Positions 46,895-56,187 of a DNA stretch of 64,000 bases are shown piece by piece. The notes beneath the pieces were generated by a model. The model was given only the letters and a program-made list of their open reading frames with translations. It had not been told where the DNA came from and did not search any database. Both the position numbers and the translations under genes were made by a program. Each line of letters begins with the position of its first letter. Position 1 is the first letter of the stretch. Origin of the DNA: Rheinheimera sp. SA_1 (GTDB lineage: Bacteria; Pseudomonadota; Gammaproteobacteria; Enterobacterales; Alteromonadaceae); assembly GCF_001669775.1 (NCBI RefSeq), contig NZ_LXWK01000002.1, positions 23,381 to 87,380 on the forward strand, given 5' to 3'.

Positions 46895-47659
46895 TTAACT
46901 TCGGTGTACGTGATCATTGTATGTGGTGCAAAGTCCGGTAATGACACCAAACTTAAGCATAGAGCTAAGCCACTCAGTGAAATCAAGTTGTAAGCGTTCA
47001 ATTTCCGCTATCAGCGTTGACAGCGACTTTCCCTGTCGACACATGTTAAGTAGGTTGAATGCTGCAGGATCAAGTAAATGGATCTGTGCTTTCCAGTGTA
47101 GCCGCGAAATCACCAGGTATTCATGGTAAGTTTCGTCAGAGAGTGCAGATTTTATTTCCTGCAATAGAGAGGGTGCAGCGGCAAGTTGATGATATTGCCA
47201 AATCTTGGATAACGGAAAACCTGAAGTTGTGAGGAAAATCTGCGGACTCAGGACAAACCGTATATCTGTAGGCTGATATTGCTGGATTAAAGCAAAACTT
47301 GCCGGGTCCGGTACCGGGTCCGCACTGCGCTCTAATTGGAACAACTGCCAGTCGATTTCTGCCATTTCCGCAATATACACAAAGGGCAACAACTCAGTTT
47401 GTTGTAACAACCAGTGCGGAAATTCTCCCCCCCAAGCACCCCAGTCGCCACTTTGCAACGGATGTTGTTGGATAAACCGCTGGACTGCTCCGGCAAATCC
47501 TTCGCCCAAAAGTGCGCGCACGGTTGGAAAACTGATTTCTAATGCATGCACTGCAATGGCCAGTCGGTTGCTTTGATAAATGGCGATGCCAGGCAATGAA
47601 GCTGGCTGATTACTGGTAATCGCCGCTAATAAATCGGCCTGTTCGGTAGCGGCTAACAT
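46895..47659 (-). CDS. DUF2063 bufferin maturation partner (BufC-like)
   Basis: A 254-residue protein of the DUF2063 type (N-terminal domain with IYQSNRLAIAVHALEISFPTV split here as IYQSNRLAIAVHAL, then RALLGEGF and GDWGAWGGEFPHWL). These proteins bind the precursor and pair with the DUF692 enzyme. ATG 47659 lies inside the end of the DUF692 gene (7-base overlap). The upstream frame extension overlaps that gene and is not likely translated. Confidence 0.85.
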   Translation of the reverse strand: MLAATEQADLLAAITSNQPASLPGIAIYQSNRLAIAVHALEISFPTVRALLGEGFAGAVQRFIQQHPLQSGDWGAWGGEFPHWLLQQTELLPFVYIAEMAEIDWQLFQLERSADPVPDPASFALIQQYQPTDIRFVLSPQIFLTTSGFPLSKIWQYHQLAAAPSLLQEIKSALSDETYHEYLVISRLHWKAQIHLLDPAAFNLLNMCRQGKSLSTLIAEIERLQLDFTEWLSSMLKFGVITGLCTTYNDHVHRS

Positions 47660-48519
47660 AGCGGTTGCACCAGTCGTTGCTTTGCCTGTGCTGCTTGCGC
47701 AATTAAAACCTGCCATGTTGGAATTTCGGTATCCCACTCAATCAGCACTGGCGCGGTTGACGTATCTCGTACCACTGCATCATAAATCTGCCAAACATCT
47801 GATGTAACAGCAACGGCATGATCGTCAATAATAAAACCATCAACCTCATGATTACTGCTGCCGGCTAAATGATACTGCTGAATGTATTGTGGATTAATTT
47901 GTTTTAACCATTGCAGGGCATATTCGACCGGTGGCTCGGAAGAGAAGTTTTTAGCATTGACCACTAAATTATTTAGATCGACCAATAAACCACAGCCGGT
48001 CTGACGACACAGCATATTGAGGAAGTCTGTTTCTAGCATCGTATTATTACCTGGTACATGGTAATAGCTGATATTTTCTATTAATATTTGTCGGCCAAGA
48101 CAGTCTTGAACTTTTAAGATATTGTCCGAAATCGCAAAAAATGATGCTTCATTCCAACTTACTGGCAACAGATCGCCGGCATGAAATTTCTGACCGTTCA
48201 ACATTGCCTGGTTAAAGGATAAATGCTCCGATACCAGCATCGGGTTATAACGCTGCACCAGCTGGTTTAGTCTGGACAAATGTTCAGCTTCAATACCGCA
48301 CATATTACCGAGACCTAAACCGGTACCATGTATGGTCAGCGCAAAGCGGGCGGATATTTGTTCGAGCATCGCGTGATTTAAGCCGCCTTGATTAAAATAG
48401 TTTTCAGCATGTACTTCAAAAAAATCTATATCTTGCTTGCTCGCCTGAATGGCTGCATCAAAATGCTGACTTTTTAAGCCGATACCGACTGCAGAAATCA
48501 TTGAATCATCATCGGCCAT
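47653..48519 (-). CDS. DUF692 multinuclear iron oxidase (MNIO; BufB-like)
   Basis: A 288-residue TIM-barrel enzyme of the MNIO (DUF692) family, which oxidatively modifies cysteines of precursor peptides. Metal ligands are visible in FFEVHAENYF, TIHGTGLGLG, LVSEHLSF, ILIENISYY, DLNNLVVNAKN, QYHLAG, DDHAVAV and LIEWDTEIP. GGAGG precedes the ATG. Its partner gene overlaps downstream. The expected substrate is the DUF2282 precursor at 43942-44232, which is encoded apart on the opposite strand. A foreign integron cassette ends 49 bases upstream of this start. Confidence 0.9.
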   Translation of the reverse strand: MADDDSMISAVGIGLKSQHFDAAIQASKQDIDFFEVHAENYFNQGGLNHAMLEQISARFALTIHGTGLGLGNMCGIEAEHLSRLNQLVQRYNPMLVSEHLSFNQAMLNGQKFHAGDLLPVSWNEASFFAISDNILKVQDCLGRQILIENISYYHVPGNNTMLETDFLNMLCRQTGCGLLVDLNNLVVNAKNFSSEPPVEYALQWLKQINPQYIQQYHLAGSSNHEVDGFIIDDHAVAVTSDVWQIYDAVVRDTSTAPVLIEWDTEIPTWQVLIAQAAQAKQRLVQPLC

Positions 48520-48568
48520 TGTTGCCTCCAGAAAAGAATGAACACTTCAAAACGAGTTTGCAAAATAT

Positions 48569-48655
48569 CCATCAAATTCAGCGCGGAAAAACGCGCATGC
48601 GTTTTGCCGTCGCAGCCCATGCGTAGCATGGGCGATTAACATTTGCTTGTTATGT
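48569..48655 (-). repeat. attC site of the solitary cassette
   Basis: On the minus strand it begins with the R'' core ACATAAC (48649-48655) and aligns without gaps to 62960-63044 of attC9 with nine mismatches over 85 bases. The R' core is not of cassette origin here, as expected for insertion at a secondary site. Confidence 0.87.
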
Positions 48656-48901
48656 TTACTTACTATCACCAGACTCTCGGTTGCTATTGGGTAAATCATT
48701 ACAGAGCGCACAATTAATATTTTTTCGATAGTTATAAAACCGCCTTAATGCAAAAATACCAATTGATATAACAGCCCAAGTAATACCAAACTCTACCGAA
48801 TACTCCAAGATTTGCCCTTTTAAATATTGAACAGCTGTTAATAAAGAAAAAACAATCGGCAACGCTATAGTGTACTGAATTAACCATTTTTTTATTGGCA
48901 T
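48656..48901 (-). CDS. Cassette-encoded small membrane protein
   Basis: An 81-residue product with two membrane helices (LIQYTIALPIVFSLLTAV and the stretch around WAVISIGIFAL). A basic loop (RRFYNYRKN) and a polar tail with CALC follow. No family was recognised. ATG 48901 has GGGA seven bases upstream; a TTG at 48934 in frame is possible. The TAA stop touches the attC, the usual cassette layout. Confidence 0.7.
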   Translation of the reverse strand: MPIKKWLIQYTIALPIVFSLLTAVQYLKGQILEYSVEFGITWAVISIGIFALRRFYNYRKNINCALCNDLPNSNRESGDSK

Positions 48902-48958
48902 GGATATTCCCAAAAACTTATGAGCTTTGAACAAACATAACGAACTCGCTGCAGATGA

Positions 48959-49981
48959 TTAACCGGCAATTCGTTGATATCCAACCGGCATGTGGCCATC
49001 AAGAGCATTGTGTTGGTAAAGTTTCGCTTTGTTAAGCTCCGACAATTGACCTGAACCAAGCTGCGGTGCTCGTTTTTTATCAACTTGATAATTCATCCGA
49101 TTAAACGATTTCAGAAACTCTTGATCAGCCATATGCTTTTTATAGGGACGACTTTGCACTGATAATTTACCGATAATTCTGGGATCTACTTGGCGGTTAA
49201 ATCGCTGAACGCCGGCAAACATAAAAGTATTTTCGGTGTAAATGTCACTGATCCGGATCAATGCATCCATCAATTCATGTAAAAATAAAGCGACCGACCA
49301 ACCATCGAGCACCAACGACACCCGTGCATCATCAAATTCGATAAAACCACTGTGTTTTGTTGTCGGTTTACTTAAGCAAATTTCGAGTAAACACCGGTTG
49401 TCAGCAAGTGGCAGCTCGGTAACAACGCTGAGTTGACGGCCGCCAAATGTCAATTGAGGGATCAACGTTTCAAGACTGGACTGGTCGGACTCAGTCGTTT
49501 GACGACTGCGATGCTTGCGTAAATAACCGGTGATCAATTGAACATCCTGATGGCAACTAAACGGCGTTGATGCTGCCGAAGTTACGGGATCGCGCCACAC
49601 CAGCAACTCTCTGACTTCGTGCTCGCGTACCTTTTGGATCGCCAGCAGTGCGGTCTGGACAATTTCAGGGGTTGGCGTGTCGCGATCAATCCGCCATTTG
49701 CGTCCATAAACTAACTTTGGCGGATGTGATTGATCGGCATATGGATAGTTTTCATGCCCGATATTACCAACCTGCAAATACAAGTTGCCGTTATCTTCAC
49801 CAGCAAACAATAGAATATTATTCAATGAACTAATCTGCGATAAAATTGAAGATAGTGATTCTAAGCTCTGGTTGTAGGTATAATAATGTTGTGGATAGAA
49901 ATCACCAACAGTATCAATGTTTATTGATTTTGCCATTGGCATTAAAATACCGCCAAAACCGACATAATTATTTTCGACCAT
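48959..49981 (-). CDS. Uncharacterised protein upstream of the bufB-like gene
   Basis: About 340 residues with no signal peptide or membrane segment recognised. Visible features are FGGILMPMAKSINID near the start, a central LLVWRDPVTSAAS, and a basic, Gln/Lys-rich C-terminus. No family was assigned. Its stop is 18 bases from the edge of the inserted cassette, so before insertion it lay about 65 bases upstream of the DUF692 gene and may have been co-transcribed with it. A TTG 12 bases upstream is an alternative start. Confidence 0.65.
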   Translation of the reverse strand: MVENNYVGFGGILMPMAKSINIDTVGDFYPQHYYTYNQSLESLSSILSQISSLNNILLFAGEDNGNLYLQVGNIGHENYPYADQSHPPKLVYGRKWRIDRDTPTPEIVQTALLAIQKVREHEVRELLVWRDPVTSAASTPFSCHQDVQLITGYLRKHRSRQTTESDQSSLETLIPQLTFGGRQLSVVTELPLADNRCLLEICLSKPTTKHSGFIEFDDARVSLVLDGWSVALFLHELMDALIRISDIYTENTFMFAGVQRFNRQVDPRIIGKLSVQSRPYKKHMADQEFLKSFNRMNYQVDKKRAPQLGSGQLSELNKAKLYQHNALDGHMPVGYQRIAG

Positions 49982-50090
49982 TACATTATTCAACCATTCA
50001 TTGATATCAACTTAGTGCGTTATTATAACTGCCACTCTGACAATGCTTAATATCCAAAACCTGAAATACTATATTGCTATAAACAAAAGA

Positions 50091-50108
50091 TGCCGCATCG
50101 ATGCGGCA
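50091..50108 (-). terminator. Terminator for the GST/DUF1348 operon
   Basis: Perfect palindrome TGCCGCAT-CG-ATGCGGCA. On the minus strand it is followed by TCTTTTGTTT. It lies about 50 bases past the stop of the minus-strand DUF1348 gene. Confidence 0.75.
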
Positions 50109-50157
50109 CCTTGCAAGAACATCATTCAGCGGCATGGTGCAGCACAAGAGATCTGGC

Positions 50158-50634
50158 TTAGAACCCAAGCTCAGTTAAGCCTGGATGGGTGTCGGGTCTG
50201 CGGCCCCGCGGCCACAAGAACTTGCGGTCCTGCACCTGGATCGCCAGATCATTGATACTGGCGTAGCGATATTTCATCAGGCCGTACTCATCAAATTCCC
50301 AATTTTCATTGCCATAAGAGCGATACCATTGGCCAGCGGCATCATGCCATTCATACGCAAACCGCACCGCGATGCGTGCATCGGTAAAGGCCCATAGCTC
50401 TTTGATTAGACGATAGTCATGTTCGCGCTGCCATTTTCTGGTCAGAAACTCGATGATCTCGCGGCGGCCACAAGGAAATTCATGGCGATTTCGCCAGCGA
50501 CTATCTTCGGTGTACGCCAGAGCTATTGCGGCTGGATTGCTACTGTTCCATGCATCTTCAGCAGCTCTAACCTTCATTTTGGCAGTTTCTAACGTAAAGG
50601 GAGGCAGTGGTGGTCGTACGCCAGTGTTCGTCAT
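50158..50634 (-). CDS. DUF1348 / SnoaL-like NTF2-fold protein
   Basis: A 158-residue protein with the DUF1348 pattern: [68 protein letters not shown] and DRKFLWP. This is a cone-shaped NTF2 fold of unknown substrate. Its ATG overlaps the GST stop by four bases (ATGA), so it is translated with the GST. Upstream in-frame codons fall inside the GST gene. Confidence 0.85.
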   Translation of the reverse strand: MTNTGVRPPLPPFTLETAKMKVRAAEDAWNSSNPAAIALAYTEDSRWRNRHEFPCGRREIIEFLTRKWQREHDYRLIKELWAFTDARIAVRFAYEWHDAAGQWYRSYGNENWEFDEYGLMKYRYASINDLAIQVQDRKFLWPRGRRPDTHPGLTELGF

Positions 50635-51257
50635 TGGTTTACCTTGTTCTGTTGCAATTGAATACCAGTCATAGTGACAAAACCGGGAAGTGCTTCGACG
50701 GCCACCAACCATTGGTTTATGGCCGGATAGTCGACCAGGTTTACCTGGCCTTCGTGTGCTAATGCTAAATACGGGTACATCGCCAAATCTGCAATTGTAA
50801 CTGAGTTGCCAACTAACCAGCTTTGGGTGGCTAATGCAGCATTCATAACTTGCAGCAGCTGTTGTGTTGTTTGTTGAGCGCTAGCCACATCAATGACTTT
50901 GCCAAAACGGTGATGTAATCGCAGTAAGCCAGGTCCGCGACTCACCTCGCTACTGGCAATGGATAACCAACTTTGTACCGCGCATTGTGCTGATACAGCT
51001 GTGGGGTAAAATCCAGCTGCCGGATGCTTCAAGGCTAAATAGAGTAAAATGGCCTGGCTATCGCGCAGCACCACTGCTTCATCAAGCAAAACAGGCACCT
51101 GCCCGAATGGGTTCAATGCTAAAAAGTCAGCTGATTTGTGCTCACCAATGCTGCCATTAACGACATAGGATTCGTAGTTCACACCTAACATCGACAGCAT
51201 CAGCCGGACTTTATGGCAATTGCCGGATAAACCAAATTCATATAATTTCAACGTCAA
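50631..51257 (-). CDS. Glutathione S-transferase family protein
   Basis: A 208-residue GST. The thioredoxin-like N-terminal domain has [18 protein letters not shown] (catalytic Ser or Cys region) and [20 protein letters not shown], split across two motifs that bind glutathione. A helical C-terminal domain contains [17 protein letters not shown]. It sits between the flavin oxidoreductase gene (14 bases upstream) and DUF1348, forming a three-gene minus-strand operon, likely for detoxification of electrophiles. Confidence 0.88.
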   Translation of the reverse strand: MTLKLYEFGLSGNCHKVRLMLSMLGVNYESYVVNGSIGEHKSADFLALNPFGQVPVLLDEAVVLRDSQAILLYLALKHPAAGFYPTAVSAQCAVQSWLSIASSEVSRGPGLLRLHHRFGKVIDVASAQQTTQQLLQVMNAALATQSWLVGNSVTIADLAMYPYLALAHEGQVNLVDYPAINQWLVAVEALPGFVTMTGIQLQQNKVNQ

Positions 51258-51271
51258 TACTCCATGGTGTT

Positions 51272-52849
51272 TTACAGATCCAGTGTCAGCTCATCGGTCT
51301 GAGCACGTGACACACAGATACAAATTAATCCGTCTTTTTTGTCCGAATCAGACAGCACCTGATCACGATGCTGAGGTTGACCACTGACAACTTTCACCGC
51401 ACAGCGGCCACATTCACCAACACAACAATCGGAATCGGCTTTGATACCAGCCGCCACCACCGCCTCGAGAATTGATTGCTGAGGTGTAACGTAGATTTGC
51501 TGCTGGCTGCGGCTGAGATGCACCAGCACCGCTTTATCATTCTCGTTGCTACTGGCGCTAAACCGTTCTGAATGAATGCGTTCTTGGGCAATTCCCACGA
51601 GTTTGGCTTGTGCTTTTACTGCGTCCATTAAACTTTGAGGCCCGCAGACGTAAAATTCAGCTCCGGCTGGAGCCTGTTTAAACATCATCGCCACGTCTAA
51701 CCGCTGACCATGGGCCGAGGTATAAAACCGTGTCTGTCTGCCAAACCGTTGCGTTAACTCGTGCACAAAAGCCATAGTTCCACGTTGCTTGCCGGTATAG
51801 TGCAGTTCGACCTCTTGCTGTTTGTCATCAAACCATTGCAACATTGGTAACAAGGGGGTGATGCCGATACCGCCGGCGATCAAAACCGCTGGGCGCTTAT
51901 CGTTATGCACGCTGAAATGATTTTGTGGCGCTTCACAATGCAACACTGCACCAAGTGTATATTGCTGGTGGATAGCTACCGAGCCTCCCCGGCCAGCCGG
52001 TTGCTGCAACACCGCTATTTCGTAATATTGCTGTGACAAGTCCAGGCTACAGATAGAATAATTGCGGGTCTCAATTTTACCGGACGCAGACATATAGGGA
52101 ACTTTCAGATGACTACCTGGCATGACCAGTGGCAAAAACTCTGCATTAACAGGCTCCAGGCGATATAAGCGTATATCTGCTGTTAATTGCCGGATGCCGG
52201 TAATTTGCAGGGGTAAAGATCCGGTGCCTAGTTGTTGATGCTGGGCATGAGCCTGGGTCTGCTGTTGCTTCAGTTGACGGTTTTCCGCTAACACCGGTGC
52301 GAGCAATTGATCGATCTCGTGTTCTGTAAACCGTGGCGTAATATGCTGTGGACAATTCCATTCAATAGCTTCGATGCGGATCACAATTGCGCGTTCGATT
52401 CTGGCCCGATAAGTTGGGTTCTCCAACATGGCGATAACTTGTGGCGCCTCCGCTTCGTGCACAATCTGTGCAGTTCCCCACAATTTCAGCCGACGTCGAC
52501 CCGGATAGTCCATTAGAATTAGACTAACCCGGCCCATAGCATTGATATTACCAACCGAAATGTATTGCCGGTTGCCCTTAAAATCAGCAAATCCAATAGT
52601 CCGTTCATCGATCACTTTGATAAAACCGGCTGCGCCACCGCGATGCTGAACATATGGCCAATCGTTTTCGGAAATTGTCGCCATATAAAAACTATCCCGT
52701 TCAGCGATAAACGCCATTTCCGGTTCAGTTAAGGTCTGCCGTTTGTCTTCGGCTAATTCAAAGCCAGTATTGGCTTCACGACTGCCATACAGCGTTTGTG
52801 CGGCTTTCACACTTGGCGTAAAGGTAATATCAGCAAAAGCACGTGGCAT
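51272..52849 (-). CDS. Fused PPOX-fold flavoprotein / ferredoxin reductase / 2Fe-2S protein
   Basis: A 525-residue fusion. A pyridoxamine 5'-phosphate oxidase-like split-barrel domain (about 30-190; DSFYMATISENDWPYVQHRG) is followed by an FNR-type FAD/NAD domain (about 210-430; RNYSICSL, AGGIGITPLLPML, YVCGPQSLMDAV) and a C-terminal plant-type 2Fe-2S domain with DCCVGECGRCAVKVVSGQ. AAGGAG fits ATG 52849. It is divergent from a LysR gene and heads an operon with GST and DUF1348. It probably reduces a xenobiotic or nitric-oxide-type substrate; the exact reaction is not known. Confidence 0.88.
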   Translation of the reverse strand: MPRAFADITFTPSVKAAQTLYGSREANTGFELAEDKRQTLTEPEMAFIAERDSFYMATISENDWPYVQHRGGAAGFIKVIDERTIGFADFKGNRQYISVGNINAMGRVSLILMDYPGRRRLKLWGTAQIVHEAEAPQVIAMLENPTYRARIERAIVIRIEAIEWNCPQHITPRFTEHEIDQLLAPVLAENRQLKQQQTQAHAQHQQLGTGSLPLQITGIRQLTADIRLYRLEPVNAEFLPLVMPGSHLKVPYMSASGKIETRNYSICSLDLSQQYYEIAVLQQPAGRGGSVAIHQQYTLGAVLHCEAPQNHFSVHNDKRPAVLIAGGIGITPLLPMLQWFDDKQQEVELHYTGKQRGTMAFVHELTQRFGRQTRFYTSAHGQRLDVAMMFKQAPAGAEFYVCGPQSLMDAVKAQAKLVGIAQERIHSERFSASSNENDKAVLVHLSRSQQQIYVTPQQSILEAVVAAGIKADSDCCVGECGRCAVKVVSGQPQHRDQVLSDSDKKDGLICICVSRAQTDELTLDL

Positions 52850-53006
52850 CACAAACTCCTTAAATTGGGCGTCGACCAGCATGTCTAAGCTCGGTTAAAG
52901 CCGAGGTTACGTGGCGGAATAAATCAGGCTGTTATGTTGCCAAGGACTTGGTAAATGAGGAATACTCGTAAATAACAATTCATTATTTACAAATACGGAA
53001 TACTGT

Positions 53007-53906
53007 ATGGACCGCTTTACCGAAATGCAGGTCTTTGTTGCCGTCGCCGAATGTGAAGGTTTTGCTGCCGGCGCCCGAAAACTTAAAATTTCTCCGCCTG
53101 CTGCCACGCGAGCTGTCGCGGATCTTGAGCATAGATTGGGAGTTAAACTTTTAAACCGAACGACCCGCTATGTTCGGGTGACCGACGCTGGACAGCGCTA
53201 TCTGGATGATGCCAAAAGGATACTGGCCCAAGTGGCAGAAGCCGACGAAGCGGCTGTGGGTATCAACGGCTCGCCGCGAGGCCATTTAGTCATCACGGCA
53301 CCGGTTTTGTTTGGCCGGATGTACGTGATGCCAGCTATTGTCGAATATTTACAGAAATATCCGGACACTGAAGTGTCAGCGATGTTTGTAGATCGCGTTG
53401 TGAACCTGCTCGAAGAAGGCGTTGACGTCGCATTACGGATCGGAGAACTGAGTGACTCCAGTTTTAAAGCATTAAAAGTCGGCACGGTCCGCCGGGTTGT
53501 CTGCGCGTCACCGGCTTACATCGAACAACATGGTCTGCCACTGCACCCTGACGATCTGAATAACCATCCGATCATCGTAGCCAGTAACCTCGGTCCGAAT
53601 GTCGAATGGCGCTTTCTCGACAATAAGCAGACGTCCATCTTACGGATTAAACCTCGACTCACAGTCACCAGTAACGATGCCGCGATAGAAGCCGCAGTTG
53701 AAGGTCTTGGTATTACCCGGCTTATTTCTTATCAAATAGCACCCCAGTTGGCATCGGGCCAACTAAAGATTATTTTAAGCGAATTTGAATTGCCATCGAT
53801 GCCTATTCATATTCTGCATCGGGAAGGCCGCCAATCATCAGTAAAGATCCGAGCTTTTATTGATTTGGTTGCCGAGAAATTGCGTGCGGATAAGTCACTC
53901 AACTAA
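53007..53906 (+). CDS. LysR-family transcriptional regulator
   Basis: A 299-residue LysR regulator with the winged helix (MQVFVAVAECEGFAAGARKL, then ISPPAATRAVADLEHRLG) and an effector domain with GHLVITAPVLFGRMYVMP, typical of the AaeR/DmlR-like subgroup. It is divergent from the flavin oxidoreductase across 157 bases, the normal arrangement for control of the divergent operon. The nitrilase gene follows 19 bases after its stop. Confidence 0.9.
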   Translation: MDRFTEMQVFVAVAECEGFAAGARKLKISPPAATRAVADLEHRLGVKLLNRTTRYVRVTDAGQRYLDDAKRILAQVAEADEAAVGINGSPRGHLVITAPVLFGRMYVMPAIVEYLQKYPDTEVSAMFVDRVVNLLEEGVDVALRIGELSDSSFKALKVGTVRRVVCASPAYIEQHGLPLHPDDLNNHPIIVASNLGPNVEWRFLDNKQTSILRIKPRLTVTSNDAAIEAAVEGLGITRLISYQIAPQLASGQLKIILSEFELPSMPIHILHREGRQSSVKIRAFIDLVAEKLRADKSLN

Positions 53907-53925
53907 ATTTAGGCGGTTAAAGACC

Positions 53926-54855
53926 ATGAAAATTGCCATTGCTCAGTTAGCACCAACATTTTTAAATCGCGATGCCGGTATCGCAACCGTTGTGCACAAC
54001 ATTGCATTAGCAGCGGCAGCTGGTGCCAAATTACTGGTATTTCCTGAGGCATTTATCGCAGGGTATCCGGTTTGGATTTGGCGCTTGCGCCCTGGCACCG
54101 ATCATGCACAATCCGCTGCGCTGCATTGTTCGTTGGTTGACCAAGCTTGTCGCCTCAACAGTGAACAACTAGCGCCGATCTTCGCCGCTGCACGCGAACA
54201 CAATATCAGCGTAGTTTGTGGGATCAACGAACGGGCTGATCAAGGCAGCCAAACGGCTTTGTTTAATACGGCATTGATCATCAGCCAGAATGGCGAGTTA
54301 CTAAATCGTCATCGTAAATTGGTTCCCACCAATGCAGAGAAAATGGTTTGGGCCCAAGGTGACGCTAGCGGCCTGAAAGTGTGCTCCACTGAAGCAGGCC
54401 GACTTGGTACTTTGATCTGTTGGGAAAATTACCTGCCGCTGGCGCGTTACGCCTTATATAACCAAGGCATGGATATTTATATCGCACCCACTTACGACAG
54501 TGGTGATACCTGGCTCAGCTCAATGCGGCACATCGCCCGCGAAAGTGGCTGCTGGGTCATTAGTGCAAATAATGCCTTTCAAGCCGCCGATCTTGCCGCG
54601 GAAATACTAAGTCAGACTCAAGCCTATCCAGATCCTGATGAATGGGTAAATCCAGGAGATTCAGTGGTTATTGCACCAAATGGGCAAGTGATAGCGGGCC
54701 CGTGGCATCAACAACAGGGGGTTTTTTATGCAGACATCGATTTGTCACAGACAACCTTTGCTCGTCGCAGTCTTGATGTTGCAGGACACTCAGCGCGTCC
54801 GGATATTTTCGACTTTGCTGTACATGCCCGATCTTTTGACACTCAAAAGCTCTAA
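53926..54855 (+). CDS. Nitrilase-family carbon-nitrogen hydrolase
   Basis: A 309-residue enzyme of the nitrilase branch. The catalytic triad is visible as Glu in LLVFPEAFIAGYP, Lys in NRHRKLVPT and Cys in GTLICWENYLPLARY. CWENY-type motifs are typical of true nitrilases that hydrolyse R-CN to acid and ammonia. The start at ATG 53926 begins the family sequence MKIAIAQLAPTFLNRD. It follows the LysR gene closely and may be co-transcribed. The substrate is unknown. Confidence 0.88.
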   Translation: MKIAIAQLAPTFLNRDAGIATVVHNIALAAAAGAKLLVFPEAFIAGYPVWIWRLRPGTDHAQSAALHCSLVDQACRLNSEQLAPIFAAAREHNISVVCGINERADQGSQTALFNTALIISQNGELLNRHRKLVPTNAEKMVWAQGDASGLKVCSTEAGRLGTLICWENYLPLARYALYNQGMDIYIAPTYDSGDTWLSSMRHIARESGCWVISANNAFQAADLAAEILSQTQAYPDPDEWVNPGDSVVIAPNGQVIAGPWHQQQGVFYADIDLSQTTFARRSLDVAGHSARPDIFDFAVHARSFDTQKL

Positions 54856-54953
54856 CGGTGCGCCTGGCAATAGTTAATCATAGTTTTTGGTTCATCCACG
54901 ATGATTGCTTTGGCTTTAAACAGGACAACACATTTGAACGAGCATCTAATATT

Positions 54954-54988
54954 GGCGCCGACTCTGTTGTTGGGCAACAGAGGGCGCC
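54954..54988. terminator. Large hairpin between the nitrilase and AhpD-like genes
   Basis: Outer stem GGCGCC/GGCGCC and inner stem CTCTGTTG/CAACAGAG with a 5-base loop and a 2-base bulge, between convergent genes. There is no long T tract, so termination strength is uncertain. Confidence 0.6.
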
Positions 54989-55000
54989 ATAGTGTTCACC

Positions 55001-55537
55001 TTAGTTCAGGCTAACTTTTGGAAAGTCGATTTCAATACGGCTCGCTTTACCCAGAATGTTGGTCATGATGTTCATGCCAACGTGCGTGATGATTTCAACG
55101 ATATCTGCATCGGTATAACCGACGTTTCTGGCTTCTAACAGATCAGCCGTTGTGATATCGCCTTGATGTTCAACCAGTGAGCGCGCTAATTTTACGGCAA
55201 CAGCGGCTTTAGCATCCTGGCTTGAGCCAGCACGGTTTGCATCAATTTCAGCACCAGATAAACCAGCCTTTTTACCGATAGCAGAATGCGCTGACAGGCA
55301 GTATTCACATGAATTTTGCTGGGCCAGCGCAACGGCGATCCGCTCCCGCGTTTGTAAATCAAGGCTACCATCGTTGGCAATGCCATGCAGACCTAAAAAC
55401 GCTTTTAGTGCAGCTGGCGAGTTTGCAAACACTTTCAGGAAGTTAGGAACCATTCCCAGTTGGCCTTGGATGGCTTCCAGCAAAGCTTTCTGTTCGGCGT
55501 TTGCAGTTTCAAAAGTAACAGTATTAATGCGGCTCAT
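55001..55537 (-). CDS. AhpD / carboxymuconolactone decarboxylase-like protein
   Basis: A 178-residue alpha-helical protein of the peroxidase-related CMD/AhpD type. The redox pair is in NSCEYCLSAHSAIGKKAGLS, with the conserved downstream His. LGLHGIANDGSLDLQTRERIAVAL split across two helices precedes it. Likely a CxxC-dependent antioxidant or thiol-redox protein. It is convergent with the nitrilase and near the LysR regulator, so it could belong to the same stress regulon. Confidence 0.88.
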   Translation of the reverse strand: MSRINTVTFETANAEQKALLEAIQGQLGMVPNFLKVFANSPAALKAFLGLHGIANDGSLDLQTRERIAVALAQQNSCEYCLSAHSAIGKKAGLSGAEIDANRAGSSQDAKAAVAVKLARSLVEHQGDITTADLLEARNVGYTDADIVEIITHVGMNIMTNILGKASRIEIDFPKVSLN

Positions 55538-56187
55538 AATGGTCTCTCTCTCTCAATTAAGTGGTTTTGCTCAGTTATCGCAATGGAATGTGTTGCGAAT
55601 GAGCTCATTATAATTACTTAATATTTTGCATGAATACCTGAAAATGTTAATTCATTATTCCTAAAAATGAATTAATGAGCTGTGAGGATTAAAACTGGGC
55701 GACCAACCGTGGGCAGAAGGCAGATGATGCGATGGATGTGAAAACTGGAGGTAATGCGCCAAAGTGAAGCGACACCCTGCAATCTAGTAGAGCTGTTTTT
55801 TGAGGATAGTCGTGTAGTCTGGTCGGGTAAACTTGGCTGTTGTTTATGCACAGTGCAACGACATAATAATTCACGCTTAGAATGTTGTCGATAAACAGCC
55901 ATTCACATGTGGTGCGATCACGGCAGTAACGGATAACTGAACTGACAGTGTTATAAGTGATCAGTATCAAGCGTATCGGCACTCGTTTATTTTACATGTT
56001 TTAACTTGCTTGCGGAAAACATATAAAAAGCGCGTGTTTGTTGATGTGCTGCCGTCTAACGAGACTGTTTTGGACATGTTAACAAGGTACGGTTTTAGCA
56101 GCTATGATCATCATCGATCCTTTCGGATACTTGCTCTATAAATGGAAATTTTTATTACGGTATCGCGTTTAATTCCTGCCAAAGGCG
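55538..56187. other. Gene-poor region left of the transposon-end-like repeats
   Basis: About 650 bases with no convincing gene. Short frames exist (for example 97 codons at 55689-55982, minus strand) but match nothing and lack ribosome sites. It contains A/T-rich stretches and an ATTCAT-type dyad (TTAATTCATT/AATGAATTAA) near 55648-55675 that could be the AhpD control site. It may be debris of a mobile element ending at 56317. Confidence 0.4.

Larger units (their letters stand above)
48569..48940 (-). mobile_element. Solitary integron gene cassette outside the array
   Basis: A 372-base unit read on the minus strand. It starts at the TTATGT of a GTTATGT core, carries one gene, and ends with a complete attC whose last base precedes ATATTTT. 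Removing it joins CGAGTTCG to ATATTTTGC, giving a simple junction of the G^WT type used as secondary integrase targets. It separates the 344-residue-class gene from the DUF692 gene. The source integron is 9 kb away. Confidence 0.85.

Noticed and set aside
55689..55982. 97-codon minus-strand frame in the gene-poor region
   Set aside because: No ribosome site, no family resemblance and no conserved motif; probably chance.
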